DNA of 64,000 bases from DATLWN01 sp964492895 (GTDB lineage: Bacteria > Pseudomonadota > Zetaproteobacteria > Mariprofundales > Mariprofundaceae): assembly GCA_964492895.1 (NCBI GenBank), contig CAZBLR010000002.1, positions 93,409-157,408 on the forward strand, written 5' to 3'. The position numbers and the translations under genes were made by a program. The notes below the pieces were generated by a model. That model was not told where the DNA came from. It searched no databases and saw only the letters and a program-made list of their open reading frames with translations. Numbering within the stretch: position 1 is the stretch's first letter; every line of letters starts with the position of its first letter. Shown here piece after piece: positions 44,625 through 54,347 of this stretch.

Positions 44625-47600
44625 CTAGCGCTGGCCGGGAGACGGTTTGGGGGGCTTGGCCGGGGTGCTTTTGCCGAACCAGCGCTCGGGCAGGGTGAGC
44701 AGGGCCTCGACCAGTCCGGGCGGCGCCAGTCCGGCCTTTTCCGGGGGGATCCGCTCGACGGTGGCATTGGTGAAGGGCCCGTGCATCCAGTAGACCTGCC
44801 GCATCAGGGTATAACTGCCGCCACCCAGGAAATCCCGCAACAGAGGGATCTTGGACAGGATGGCATCGAGGTTCTGGAAGGGCCGAGCAATGAGGATGAT
44901 GTCGATATTGTCGTTGTCGAGGGTCATCCGGCCGTTGCCGGCCAGGTCCATGGCCGGGGCGCGCAGGGCGATCTTGTGCAGCTGCACCTCCTGGCCGTGC
45001 ATGGTCGATTCCATCTGCAGCCGGTCGTACATCATGCCGGGCCCGGCCAGATCGCCGCGCTGGCCGATGAACAGCTTGGGCAGGTCGGCCAGATTCATGG
45101 CCGCCAGCAGGCGAGTCAGGGTGCCACCCTCGAGAATGCGTCCGTCATCCACGCGCAGGCGCAGGCGACCGTCCAGGCCCTGCCACCAGGGCTTGTCCTT
45201 GTTCAGCTGCCCCTGGCCGGCGAACAGCATGCGCATGTCGCCGTGCAGGAAACGCTTGGAGATGCCGGCCCGCTTCAGCAGGTGTCCGAAATCGCCGGTG
45301 ACGAAGGCATAGCCGCGCCAGTGCATCCCGGGCCCGTCCTGTTGGGGCGTCATCTCGGCCGATAATTCGATGTTTTCCCGTTCGATCCGTCCCGTGCACT
45401 GCCTCAGGTCGATGGCGCCCGAGCCCGGCAGCGTGAATACGGCATGGACGTTCTGGATGTGCATGCCGCCGGTTTCGACGCTTTTGGCATCGAACACGCC
45501 GATGCTGCTGGTGGAGGAGGCCAGTTGCAGCTTCGCCTGCAGGATGGTGGCGGCATCCCAGTCGAAGCGGCCGATACGGGCGCGCAGGGCCCAGGGCTTC
45601 ACATTCGGGACCTCGGCCTCCTGCTGCAGCTGCTTCGGCAGGGCGGCCCGGGACATGTATTTGGCCTGCACATTGACTTCCCATGGTTCGGGCCCGAAGG
45701 GAGCGAGCACCTGTACGCTGCCGTCGAAGGCGTAGGATTTCAGTGATTGCAGCTGCAGATGCAGGCTGTCCGGGGTCAGCAGGCCAGTGCCGTCGAAGCG
45801 GACCAGGTGGGAATCGGCGCTCAGATGCGTGATGCGGACCGTGTCCACACCGAGATGCGTACCGCCCTGTCCGTCCATGTGGATCATGAACGCTTCGCCG
45901 CTGGCCTTGGTGGTACCCAGGATATTGGACCAGCCGGCATCGGTCAGGTTCACCGTTCCCTGCCAGCCTTCGTTGTAGTGCAGGCCAAGGGAGAATCGCC
46001 CCTGTGGCGCCGCCACGGGCAGGCGGAAGCGGCTGACCAGATCGGCCATCCTCCCCTGCAGGCTGGTGTCCAGCGTACGCAGTATCCATTGGCCCTTGGC
46101 ATCCGCGCCCATGTCCATCGAAAGCGACCCCTGCATGATGTTGGTCGTCACATGCACCTGGTCGATCTGCAGCCCTTTGTCGATGTCCCACCGGATCCGG
46201 CCGTCGGACGCGACAAGATCCAGGCCGCCGATGTGCATCGGCCAGTCGCCATCCGGATGCAGGGTGGCCTGAGCCGAGCGCGGCCTGTTCTCGTCGGGGT
46301 TCCATTGCAGGGCGAAGTTGCCCTTGGCCCGGCTCGTCGCCGTGAACCAGTCGGCCGCCGGGTCCGGTCGTTGCCAGCGAATCAGGGATGCGACATCGCG
46401 GATGTCCGCCTGGCCGCGGATGTCGAGCGTCAGCGTTGACCAGGGAATCAACAGCGTTCCCTGCACCGATCCGATTCCCCGGGGCAGGTCGGCGGCGGAG
46501 ATGTCGGCCTTCAGGCCGGTTGCATCCAGTTCGACCCGGGCATTGGTATCGGCCAGGGCATCCCCGCTCAGGCCCAGGGCGATATCCGCGCCGGCCACGT
46601 CGGCATCTACGCGGTATTGCAGCCGCTTCCATTCGCCATCCGTCGGCATGCCCTTTGCCGGTTGTGCCCACGGCATGGCCATTTCCGCCTGGACATGCGT
46701 GGCCGTACCGCGATGCATGCTGGCCAGCCAATGCCGCCAACCGGCGTCACCCAGCGGGCGAAGCCAGCGCCACATGGTCGGCATGTCCAGATGCTCCGAA
46801 TGGCCTTTGACCTCGAGCACGCCGGCATTCCAGGTCGCCGACAGCCGGACATGGTTGTTCCCCTGCGTCCATTCCAGGGGTTCGATACGGATCTCCTTCA
46901 ATCCGGCGTCCGATGCCGCAGGGTCGGCAACCAGGACCGTCCGCATCTTCAACTGCTGGAAGTGCAGTTCCATGGCGTCAGGCTTCAGCACCAGCGTGGC
47001 GCCGTCATCGGAATGGGCGGCGACGTCGCACAGCCAGCGCCCGGTATCCGTTTCGCGCACGCGGACCCGGGCCTGCATGGTGCCCTGGAACGGCTTTTTG
47101 AGCGCTTCGGGCAGCCAATGCAGGCTGTCCACAGCCAGGTCGAGCCTCTGGGGGAGCATGCGTGCGTCCAGTCGCGCATTCAGCTGCAGCCCCGGCCACG
47201 CCAGTTCGATGCCGCGTTCATCGGCATCGATGTTCAGGCTCAGGCGGGTGATCTGGCCGTGCATCTCACCGTATTGCCAATGCAGGTCGGTATCCTGGAT
47301 ATGCAGGTTCTGTCCGAAGAGCTGAGGCAGCAGCCCGGCCACACGCTCGCCGCCGCCCGCCCCGGCAGGCAGGGCGACGGTCAGTTGGCCGCTGCTGAGG
47401 GTGACGCGGTTGGGGCGCCATTCGCCGAATGCCAGCCGCCACATGGGAACCCGGACCGCCAGACGGCCGTCATCGAGCCGGACATGGCCGTCTTTCGTGG
47501 CGAAGCTCAGATGGTCGGCATGCAGCCACAGGAAACCGGCCCAGTACCAGGACAGATCGCCCATGCTGAGCTCGGACAGGTTGAAGCGTTGTTGCAGGTA

Positions 47601-47744
47601 ACGCCCGATCTCCGGCTTGAGCTCGTTGAGGCTCGGGGCATGCCAGTACATCCAGCTGCCCAGCACTGTCAGGCCGAACAGGGTCAGCACGGCCATGCGG
47701 CGGGCCACGACGGCCCAGCGGCGCAGTGAAGGCAGCAGTCTCAC
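44625..47744 (-). CDS. AsmA/YhdP-like bridge protein
   Basis: 1039 residues. An N-terminal transmembrane anchor (about 17-34) is followed by a long beta-rich periplasmic region; the C-terminal part (LTRLLAAMNLADLPKLFIGQ, GRMTLDNDNIDIILIARPFQ) matches the YhdP family. YhdP and TamB-like proteins form hydrophobic grooves that carry phospholipid to the outer membrane. It begins at a GTG 9 bp after mlaC, so it is likely in the mlaFEDC operon, which moves lipid the other way in E. coli. It is somewhat shorter than E. coli YhdP (about 1266). Confidence 0.82.
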   Translation of the reverse strand: MRLLPSLRRWAVVARRMAVLTLFGLTVLGSWMYWHAPSLNELKPEIGRYLQQRFNLSELSMGDLSWYWAGFLWLHADHLSFATKDGHVRLDDGRLAVRVPMWRLAFGEWRPNRVTLSSGQLTVALPAGAGGGERVAGLLPQLFGQNLHIQDTDLHWQYGEMHGQITRLSLNIDADERGIELAWPGLQLNARLDARMLPQRLDLAVDSLHWLPEALKKPFQGTMQARVRVRETDTGRWLCDVAAHSDDGATLVLKPDAMELHFQQLKMRTVLVADPAASDAGLKEIRIEPLEWTQGNNHVRLSATWNAGVLEVKGHSEHLDMPTMWRWLRPLGDAGWRHWLASMHRGTATHVQAEMAMPWAQPAKGMPTDGEWKRLQYRVDADVAGADIALGLSGDALADTNARVELDATGLKADISAADLPRGIGSVQGTLLIPWSTLTLDIRGQADIRDVASLIRWQRPDPAADWFTATSRAKGNFALQWNPDENRPRSAQATLHPDGDWPMHIGGLDLVASDGRIRWDIDKGLQIDQVHVTTNIMQGSLSMDMGADAKGQWILRTLDTSLQGRMADLVSRFRLPVAAPQGRFSLGLHYNEGWQGTVNLTDAGWSNILGTTKASGEAFMIHMDGQGGTHLGVDTVRITHLSADSHLVRFDGTGLLTPDSLHLQLQSLKSYAFDGSVQVLAPFGPEPWEVNVQAKYMSRAALPKQLQQEAEVPNVKPWALRARIGRFDWDAATILQAKLQLASSTSSIGVFDAKSVETGGMHIQNVHAVFTLPGSGAIDLRQCTGRIERENIELSAEMTPQQDGPGMHWRGYAFVTGDFGHLLKRAGISKRFLHGDMRMLFAGQGQLNKDKPWWQGLDGRLRLRVDDGRILEGGTLTRLLAAMNLADLPKLFIGQRGDLAGPGMMYDRLQMESTMHGQEVQLHKIALRAPAMDLAGNGRMTLDNDNIDIILIARPFQNLDAILSKIPLLRDFLGGGSYTLMRQVYWMHGPFTNATVERIPPEKAGLAPPGLVEALLTLPERWFGKSTPAKPPKPSPGQR

Positions 47745-47753
47745 CGGGGCGGA

Positions 47754-48395
47754 TCAGCCCTGGTGATGTTCTTGATCCTTGGCCTTCAGTTCGTCAACCT
47801 TCTTTGCCAGGGATTTCAACAGCCCGTCAAATCCCACGCTGTCGATCTCGTTCTGGAAATCGGTGCGGAAGGTGGCAACCAGGCTGACCCCCTCGATGCG
47901 GATGTCATAGACCCGCCAGTCATCGCCGTCCTTGAGCAGGCGGTATTCCACCGGCGTTTGCTTGTCGGTATCGATGATCATCGACTTGATCCGGGCCCGG
48001 TTTCCCCTGTATTCGGCGGCATCGTAATGGATGGTCTGACCGTGGTAAGCGCTCAGACGGTTGCCGTACGAGTATTCGAGCAGTTCCTTGAACAGCGTCG
48101 TGAAACGGGATCGCTGTTCGGGCGTGGCGTCGTTCCAAGGCGCACCGACGGACAGCCGCGACATGGCATGGAAATCGAAATGGTCGCTGATGATCTTGCG
48201 GATGGCGACACGATCGACCTCGCTGATCCGGTTCTTGTCGGTGCGGTGATCCAGCACATGGATGATGCCCTCGACCGTATCGCGGATCACGGTATCCGGG
48301 GTGTTGGCCTGGGCCGCCTGGGCCGGCAGCACCATGCTGGCAAGCAATGCCACAGTGGCCAGGGCAGTGCGGACCGGGTTCAGGATGCGTGACAT
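47754..48395 (-). CDS. mlaC: phospholipid-binding protein MlaC
   Basis: Periplasmic shuttle for phospholipid between the outer membrane and MlaFED. 213 residues with a signal peptide ending near AQAAQA and the ABC-transporter auxiliary fold; FDFHAMSRLSVG and LKDGDDWRVYDIRIEGVSL are typical. AAGGAG lies 6 nt before the ATG. Confidence 0.94.
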   Translation of the reverse strand: MSRILNPVRTALATVALLASMVLPAQAAQANTPDTVIRDTVEGIIHVLDHRTDKNRISEVDRVAIRKIISDHFDFHAMSRLSVGAPWNDATPEQRSRFTTLFKELLEYSYGNRLSAYHGQTIHYDAAEYRGNRARIKSMIIDTDKQTPVEYRLLKDGDDWRVYDIRIEGVSLVATFRTDFQNEIDSVGFDGLLKSLAKKVDELKAKDQEHHQG

Positions 48396-48472
48396 GATAT
48401 TCTCCTTTCAGCGCGAGTGCTGGGTTGCCCATTCATTGTATCCGAGACCCCGGCCGATGATAAGCGGAAGCT

Positions 48473-48922
48473 TTACTTCCCGCCGGGGGAAAAGATGTAC
48501 TTGCTGATCAGGTCCTCGATGTTGATCGCCGACTCGGTCTCCTCGATCTCGTCACCGTTCTTCAGGTACTGGGTATCGGCCCCCTGGGAGATGCGGACGT
48601 AGCGGTCGCCGATGATGCCCTTGGTGCGGATCGAGGCGATGGCGTCGTCGGTCAGGCGCACGTCATTGTTGATGCGCAGCGTCAGATACGCCTTGTCCTT
48701 CTTCAGCCCGATGTTCTCGACCCGTCCGATGACGACGCCGGCCATCATCACGTCCGCGCCCGGGCGGATGCCTCCGGCGTCGCCGAACGAGGCATCCACG
48801 ACGTAGCCGGTGGTGCCCAGGCCGCCCACCTCGCCGAGCTTCAGGGCCATGTAGCCCATGCTGACGATGCCGAGGAACACGAAGATGCCGACCGTGATTT
48901 CAATGCGTCTATAGGGATTCAT
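48473..48922 (-). CDS. mlaD: phospholipid transport system substrate-binding protein MlaD
   Basis: Membrane-anchored MCE protein; 149 residues. An N-terminal helix (8-27) is followed by one MCE domain, with GLRPGADV-like DAGGIRPGADVMMAGVVIGRV and IGDRYVRISQG. MlaD forms a hexameric ring atop MlaFE. The C-terminal EDLISKYIF segment is short. It follows mlaE by 9 bp. Confidence 0.95.
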   Translation of the reverse strand: MNPYRRIEITVGIFVFLGIVSMGYMALKLGEVGGLGTTGYVVDASFGDAGGIRPGADVMMAGVVIGRVENIGLKKDKAYLTLRINNDVRLTDDAIASIRTKGIIGDRYVRISQGADTQYLKNGDEIEETESAINIEDLISKYIFSPGGK

Positions 48923-48931
48923 GGTGCACGC

Positions 48932-49711
48932 TCACAGGAAGAAGGATGTCAGGATGTAATCGAAAATCAGTACGCTGACCGAGGCGATCACCACGGCCTG
49001 CGTCGTGGCCTTGGCCACACCCTCGGTGGTCGGGGTGGCGCGGTAGCCGATATAGGTGCAGATCACGCCGATGATGAAGCCGAAGGCCACGGCCTTGATC
49101 CAGCCGGTGTTCAGGTCGTGCGTCGTGACCTTGGCCACCATCTCGGCGATGAACGAGCCGCGGTTGACCCCGAGCAGGTTGACGGCCAGCACATAGGCGG
49201 CGGCGATGCCGATGACGTCGAAGAAGGCGACGAGCAGCGGCACGGCCATCGTGGTGGCAACGATGCGCGGCAGCAGGATGCGCGCACGCGGATTGACCGC
49301 CATCATCTCCAGCGCGTCAATCTGCTCGGTGACGCGCATGATGCCGATTTCGGCCGTGATGCTGGAGCCGGCGCGCCCGACCACCATCAGGGCGCCGAGC
49401 ACCGGCCCCAGTTCGCGGATGATCGACAATGCCACCGCCGAACCCAGCAGGGACTCGGAGCCGAACTTGGTCAGTGTGTAATAGCCCTGCAGGGACAGCA
49501 CCATGCCGGTGAAGGCCCCGGTAATGGCGATGATGACCAGCGAACCGACCCCCAGGGCGTACAGCTGCAGCACGAAATGCTTGCCCTGCCACGGGCGGGC
49601 GAACAGCAGGACCAGGGCCGAGGACGAGAGCGTGGCGGCATCGCCGAGCCATTGCAGCAGGCGCAGGAATCGCCGGCCCAGATAGCCGAACATCGATATG
49701 ATCGCCGTCAT
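48932..49711 (-). CDS. mlaE: phospholipid ABC transporter permease MlaE
   Basis: 259 residues, about five transmembrane helices, with the conserved ELGPVLGALMVVGRAGSSIT and AEIGIMRVTEQIDALE segments of the MlaE/TrbI family. Its start overlaps the mlaF stop (ATGA). Confidence 0.95.
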   Translation of the reverse strand: MTAIISMFGYLGRRFLRLLQWLGDAATLSSSALVLLFARPWQGKHFVLQLYALGVGSLVIIAITGAFTGMVLSLQGYYTLTKFGSESLLGSAVALSIIRELGPVLGALMVVGRAGSSITAEIGIMRVTEQIDALEMMAVNPRARILLPRIVATTMAVPLLVAFFDVIGIAAAYVLAVNLLGVNRGSFIAEMVAKVTTHDLNTGWIKAVAFGFIIGVICTYIGYRATPTTEGVAKATTQAVVIASVSVLIFDYILTSFFL

Positions 49712-50514
49712 GCGATCCTCACGGTGCCGGGGCTGTGCAGCAGGTCGTCGACATAGGAGGTGCTACTGCGCGAGAAGGGAATCGGACCGTCCGGACGGCC
49801 CTCGATGAACTGGCGCACGCGCTCGTCATCGGCGCGGCGGATGTCGTCCGGTGCGCCCTCGGCGATGATCGCGCCCTGCCACAGCAGCACCACATGGTCG
49901 GCGATGGCCAGTCCCGCCTGCACATCGTGGGTCACGACCACCGAGGTCATCCTCGTCTTTTGCGTCATGTCGCGGATCAGTGTGGCGATGACACCGGCCG
50001 AGATCGGATCCAGCCCCGAGGTCGGCTCGTCGAAAAACACGATGTCCGGATCCATGGACAGCGCCCGGGCGAGGGCCACGCGCTTGGCCATACCGCCGGA
50101 CAGCTCGGACGGCATCAGGTGCTCGAAACCGCGCAGGCCCACCTGCTCGAGCTTCATCGTCACCATGGTGTGGATCACCGACTCGTCGAGATCGGTGTGT
50201 TCGTGCAGCGGGAAGGCGATGTTGTCGTAGACGTTCAGCGAGTTCAGCAGCGCCGAGTACTGGAACACCATGCCCATGCGTTCCCGGAGCTCGTACAGCC
50301 GCTTGCGCGGGACCGCGGCCAGGTCCTCGCCGGCAAACCAGACATGGCCGGAGGTCGGGGGGTCCAGCGCCGCCAGCAGGCGCAGCAGCGTGGTCTTGCC
50401 CGAGCCCGAACCGCCCATGACCACGGTCGTGGCATGTTCCTGGATCTGGATGTCCACCGCATCCAGGGCCGTTGTCGAACCAAAGCGCTTGGTCAGCTTC
50501 TCGCCGCGGATCAT
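49708..50514 (-). CDS. mlaF: phospholipid ABC transporter ATPase MlaF
   Basis: 268 residues with Walker A GGSGSGKTT (34-42), signature LSGGMAKR, Walker B IVFFDEPTSGLDP and switch histidine in VVVTHDVQ; the GGMAKR variant is characteristic of MlaF. It is the first gene of mlaF-E-D-C. No STAS-domain mlaB is present between or after the genes, unlike E. coli. The ATG at 50514 has no clear ribosome site; a palindrome at 50532-50548 lies just upstream. Confidence 0.95.
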   Translation of the reverse strand: MIRGEKLTKRFGSTTALDAVDIQIQEHATTVVMGGSGSGKTTLLRLLAALDPPTSGHVWFAGEDLAAVPRKRLYELRERMGMVFQYSALLNSLNVYDNIAFPLHEHTDLDESVIHTMVTMKLEQVGLRGFEHLMPSELSGGMAKRVALARALSMDPDIVFFDEPTSGLDPISAGVIATLIRDMTQKTRMTSVVVTHDVQAGLAIADHVVLLWQGAIIAEGAPDDIRRADDERVRQFIEGRPDGPIPFSRSSTSYVDDLLHSPGTVRIA

Positions 50515-50531
50515 GGGCGGAATGTAACGGT

Positions 50532-50548
50532 TGCAAATGTGATTTGCA
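50532..50548. promoter_or_regulatory. 17-bp palindrome between mlaF and glnE
   Basis: TGCAAATGTGATTTGCA is a perfect inverted repeat of 7-bp arms with a 3-bp centre. It sits in the 75-bp divergent gap, 17 bp before the mlaF start codon, in a place where a repressor could act on one or both genes. No binding protein is known to me. Confidence 0.5.
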
Positions 50549-50576
50549 CGTGGCTTTCGTGGCCGGTGTGCGCCGC

Positions 50577-50582
50577 TATACT
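50577..50582 (+). promoter_or_regulatory. -10 element of the likely glnE promoter
   Basis: TATACT stands 8 bp before the ATG at 50590, with no good -35 at 17 bp (CTTTCG). A start near 50589 would favour translation from the ATG at 50605, which has GAGGA just upstream. Confidence 0.45.
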
Positions 50583-50589
50583 CGGTGCG

Positions 50590-53358
50590 ATGCATGAGGA
50601 AACGATGGTACGGCTGATCGCGGCGGCACCGGGGTTTGCCGGGCGGCTGCGCATGCTGACCGACGAAGCGCCGTATTTCCTGACGCTGATGCGCGGCGCC
50701 GACGAGGCGGCATGCCGGGATGTGCTCCGCCCCGCCGATGCCGTCGCACTTCCGGATGACTCGCCCGCATGGTTGCCTCGGCTCGACGGCGAGGACATGG
50801 CCGCCTGCCAGCAGGCGCTTCGCCTGGCCAAGCGGGACGGCCTGCGCCGGTTCATCTGGTGGGAGCTGGGTCTGGGCGGGGACATCGGTACCTCGGCCCG
50901 GCACCTGTCCGTGTGGGCGGGGGGGATGCTCGAGAGCGCACTGGCGATGGCGATGCGTCTGCATGCCGGACGCTACGGATCGCTGCCCAGCGGCCGCTTT
51001 GTCATCATCGCGCTGGGCAAGCTCGGCGGCATGGAGCTGAATCTCGGGTCGGATGTCGACCTGCTGTTCATCTGGCAGGCCCCACCCGATGCCGTCAGCG
51101 ACGGGCGGCGTTCGGTCGGAGCGGGGGAGTATTACCAGCATCTGTCCCGGCTGCTGATCCGGCTGATGGCCGAGCGTACGGTGGACGGTGAGGCATGGCT
51201 GATGGACATGCGCCTGCGTCCGGGAGGGGATGGCGCCCCGATCTGCCTGAGCCTCGATGCCACGCTGTCCCACTATCAGGATTACGGTCAGACATGGGAG
51301 CGCGCCATGCTGCTGAAGGCCCGGCCGGTGGCCGGCGACACTGCGCTCGGCGAGACGTTCATTGCCGGCATCCATCCGTTCGTGTTCAAGCGCTACCTGG
51401 ATTTCACGACGGTGCAGGCGCTGGCCGAGATGAAACGGCGCATCGACGTGCAGGCCGAGGCGCGGGCGATCGGCCCCGGTTTCGACGTCAAGCGTGGCCA
51501 CGGCGGCATCCGCGAGATCGAGTTCGTCATCCAGTCCATGCAGCTGTTGCGTGGCGGCCGGGAGCCGCAGCTGTGCGTGCAGCCCAGTCAGCAGGCGCTG
51601 GAGGCCCTGGCCGCTGCCGGCCACCTGTCCACAGAGGATGCGACGATGCTTGCCGAGGCCTACTGGTTCTGGCGGCGGATCGAGCATGCCCTGCAGGCGA
51701 GGCTGGGCGAGCATACCCATCGTCTGCCCGATGGCTTCGAGGCCTATCTGTCGCGTGTGCTGGACATGGACGATGTGTCCGGCCGCATGCACCGCCATGC
51801 CGAGGCGGTGCACCAGCTGTTTGCCGGCCAGTTTTCCGATATGGCCGAGGCGGTGCCCGAGTCTGTCTCCTGGCTGCATGGCAGCCGGGCCAGCCTGGGT
51901 CCACAGCTGGCGGCCTTCGATGCCCCGGACCAGCAACGCATCCTCGACGCATTGGCGCGCATCGCCGCCCAGCTCAAACGCGGCCTGCTGCCGGAGCGCT
52001 GTCATGCCGGCGTCGATACCATCCTGTCCCATGCCATGTCGTCGTGGATTCGGGATGCCAACGGCGTGCAGGCGGTGGAGATGTTCGCGGAACTGCTGCA
52101 GGGCATCGCCGGACGCGCCACATGGGTCGATCTCTTGGCCACCCATGCGGGCGTGCGCAACTGGCTCGTGTCCGTGCTGTCGGCCAGCCGCTATATCGCC
52201 ACGCATGTGGTGCACGATCCCTCCTGGCTGGAGTGGCCGCTGGAGACGGAACGGGGGGAAGGGCGCATCCGGCACATCAGCCAACAGATCGCGGCCCTGG
52301 ACGCCGCGCACCTGGACGATGACGAGGCCCTGGCCGATCTGGGCCGGCTGGTCGATCAGGGGCGGATCACGGCGTCGATGGCCATCGTCGACAACCCGCC
52401 GGCTGCGTCCGAGGCGGTGGGAGGCTGGCTTGCCGACATCGCCGATGCCGCCGTGGACAAGGCCATCGCCATCGCCGTCAGGCAGTTGGGGCTGCCGGCG
52501 GATTTCCCGCTGGTGGCGCTGGCCATGGGCAAACACGGTAGCCGGGAGATGGGGCTGGTATCCGATCTGGACATGGTGTTCGTACTGGCGAGCGACGATC
52601 CGACCCGGCCCGGCCCCAGGGGGCGCAACCAGCGCGAGTGGGCGCAGCGCCTCGGCCGGCGCGTGATCCAGCACCTGACGATGGAGCCGCCTTTCGGACT
52701 CGGTTTTGCCTTCGATGCCCGGCTGCGCCCATCCGGCGTGTCCGGGGTGCTGGTGACGACGCTGACGGGCTTTCGCGATTACCAGTTGCATGAGGCCCAG
52801 GCATGGGAGCACCAGGCCTTGTGCCGTGCGCGTGCCGTGGCCGGCCCGGCCTCCGCCTGCCGGGCCGTGATGGCCGTGGTCGACGAGGCGCTGGCCATGC
52901 CCCGCGATCCACGGCGGCTGGCTTCCGAGGTCGTCGACATGCGCCGCAAGATGTCCGAGCACCTGGGAAGCCGGCAACAGGACCGGATCAACCTGAAGCA
53001 GGATGAGGGCGGTCTTGTCGACATCGAATTCCTTGCCCAGTATGCGAGGCTTGCCTTCGGAGGGAAGACGACCGGCATGGCCGCCACCCTGCGGGCGCTG
53101 CCTGCGGCGGCCCCGGAGCTCTGGCGGCAGCGAGCGGGTTTTCTGGCGCAGTCCTTTGCCGACTATCGCCAGATGGAGAACGTGCTGCGGGTCCAGCTAT
53201 GGGATTCGATCGGCCGGTTGCCGGCCGATGACGATGCGCCGGCCTGGGAGACGCTCAGGCGTCATGCGCCGATCAAGAGCGTGGATGCCTTGCGCGAGCG
53301 CATGCGGCAGGTGCGTGACGCCTTCGAGGTGCTGCTGAATACGGATGGAGAAGGATAG
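50590..53358 (+). CDS. glnE: bifunctional glutamine synthetase adenylyltransferase/adenylyl-removing enzyme
   Basis: Controls glutamine synthetase by adding or removing AMP under PII (GlnB) signals. 922 residues (E. coli 946), with two nucleotidyltransferase domains: LGSDVDLLF in the N-terminal deadenylylase half and LVSDLDMVFVL in the C-terminal adenylylase half, each with helical PII-UMPase-type segments. It is complete. Start ATG 50590 is used here; 50605 has a better ribosome site and fits the predicted promoter. ilvE follows after 4 bp. Confidence 0.95.
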   Translation: MHEETMVRLIAAAPGFAGRLRMLTDEAPYFLTLMRGADEAACRDVLRPADAVALPDDSPAWLPRLDGEDMAACQQALRLAKRDGLRRFIWWELGLGGDIGTSARHLSVWAGGMLESALAMAMRLHAGRYGSLPSGRFVIIALGKLGGMELNLGSDVDLLFIWQAPPDAVSDGRRSVGAGEYYQHLSRLLIRLMAERTVDGEAWLMDMRLRPGGDGAPICLSLDATLSHYQDYGQTWERAMLLKARPVAGDTALGETFIAGIHPFVFKRYLDFTTVQALAEMKRRIDVQAEARAIGPGFDVKRGHGGIREIEFVIQSMQLLRGGREPQLCVQPSQQALEALAAAGHLSTEDATMLAEAYWFWRRIEHALQARLGEHTHRLPDGFEAYLSRVLDMDDVSGRMHRHAEAVHQLFAGQFSDMAEAVPESVSWLHGSRASLGPQLAAFDAPDQQRILDALARIAAQLKRGLLPERCHAGVDTILSHAMSSWIRDANGVQAVEMFAELLQGIAGRATWVDLLATHAGVRNWLVSVLSASRYIATHVVHDPSWLEWPLETERGEGRIRHISQQIAALDAAHLDDDEALADLGRLVDQGRITASMAIVDNPPAASEAVGGWLADIADAAVDKAIAIAVRQLGLPADFPLVALAMGKHGSREMGLVSDLDMVFVLASDDPTRPGPRGRNQREWAQRLGRRVIQHLTMEPPFGLGFAFDARLRPSGVSGVLVTTLTGFRDYQLHEAQAWEHQALCRARAVAGPASACRAVMAVVDEALAMPRDPRRLASEVVDMRRKMSEHLGSRQQDRINLKQDEGGLVDIEFLAQYARLAFGGKTTGMAATLRALPAAAPELWRQRAGFLAQSFADYRQMENVLRVQLWDSIGRLPADDDAPAWETLRRHAPIKSVDALRERMRQVRDAFEVLLNTDGEG

Positions 53359-53362
53359 GACG

Positions 53363-54289
53363 ATGCCGAACTTTGCCGATATGGATGGGGTGATCTGGTT
53401 TGACGGCGAGATGGTGCCGTGGCGGGAGGCCAAGGTGCATGTGCTGACGCACACGCTGCATTATGGCATGGGCGTGTTCGAGGGTGTGCGCGCCTACCAT
53501 GCCGACCAGGGCACGGCGATCTTCCGCCTGGATGCGCACACCGAGCGCCTGTTCCGCTCGGCCAAGATCATGGGCATGCCGATGCCGTTCTCCAGGGAGG
53601 AGCTGACCGCCGCCCAGGTCGCGTCCGTGCGTGAGAACGGCCTCGACTCGGCCTACATCCGGCCGATGTGCTTCTATGGATCGGAAGGCATGGGGCTCAG
53701 GGCCGACGGCCTGAAGACGCACGTCATCGTCGCCGCCTGGAACTGGGGGGCCTACCTGGGCAAGGAGGCGCTGGAGCGCGGGATCCGCATCCGCACCTCC
53801 TCGTTCGCGCGTCATCATGTGAATATCGCCATGTGCAAGGCCAAGGCCAACGGCAATTACATCAGCTCGATGCTGGCCCTGTCCGACGCCCTGCGCGACG
53901 GCTATGACGAGGCGCTGTTCCTCGATGTGGACGGCTTCGTGGCCGAGGGCAGCGGCGAGAACATCTTCATCGTGCGCGACGGCGTGATCTATACGCCGGA
54001 GCTGACCGCCTCGCTGGACGGCATCACGCGCGCCACCGTGATACAGCTGGCCGAGGAGGCGGGGATGACGGTGCGCGAGAAGCGCATCACGCGCGACGAG
54101 GTCTACATCGCCGACGAGGCCTTCTTCACCGGCACCGCCGCCGAAGTGACGCCGATCCGCGAACTGGACGGCCGCACCATCGGCACGGGATCACGCGGGC
54201 CGGTCACGGCGCAGCTGCAGAAGCAGTACTTCGACGTGGTGCATGGGCGGAGCAAACAACATCTGGACTGGCTGACGCCGGTACGCTAA
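53363..54289 (+). CDS. ilvE: branched-chain amino acid aminotransferase
   Basis: PLP class IV aminotransferase for the last step of valine, leucine and isoleucine synthesis; 308 residues. The PLP lysine is K161 in CKAKANGNY; GMGVFEGVRAY, EGSGENIF and FFTGTAAEVTPI are conserved. The ATG at 53363, with AGGA close upstream, is preferred over the one at 53345 within the end of glnE. It is co-transcribed with glnE, up to the terminator after it. Confidence 0.96.
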   Translation: MPNFADMDGVIWFDGEMVPWREAKVHVLTHTLHYGMGVFEGVRAYHADQGTAIFRLDAHTERLFRSAKIMGMPMPFSREELTAAQVASVRENGLDSAYIRPMCFYGSEGMGLRADGLKTHVIVAAWNWGAYLGKEALERGIRIRTSSFARHHVNIAMCKAKANGNYISSMLALSDALRDGYDEALFLDVDGFVAEGSGENIFIVRDGVIYTPELTASLDGITRATVIQLAEEAGMTVREKRITRDEVYIADEAFFTGTAAEVTPIRELDGRTIGTGSRGPVTAQLQKQYFDVVHGRSKQHLDWLTPVR

Positions 54290-54317
54290 TGTCCACACTT
54301 TCCTTGGGGGGAGGATG

Positions 54318-54347
54318 AAAAAGGCCGGGTTTATCCCGGCCTTTTTT
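54318..54347 (+). terminator. strong rho-independent terminator after ilvE
   Basis: Stem GGCCGGG (54323-54329) with CCCGGCC (54335-54341), loop TTTAT, flanked by AAAAA and TTTTTT, so it may serve both strands. It isolates the regulator and secreted-protein region that follows. Confidence 0.92.

Noticed and set aside
50515..52977. Minus-strand open frame upstream of and in frame with mlaF, opposite glnE
   Set aside because: Only the last 268 codons match MlaF; the rest mirrors glnE and is caused by high G+C lack of stops.
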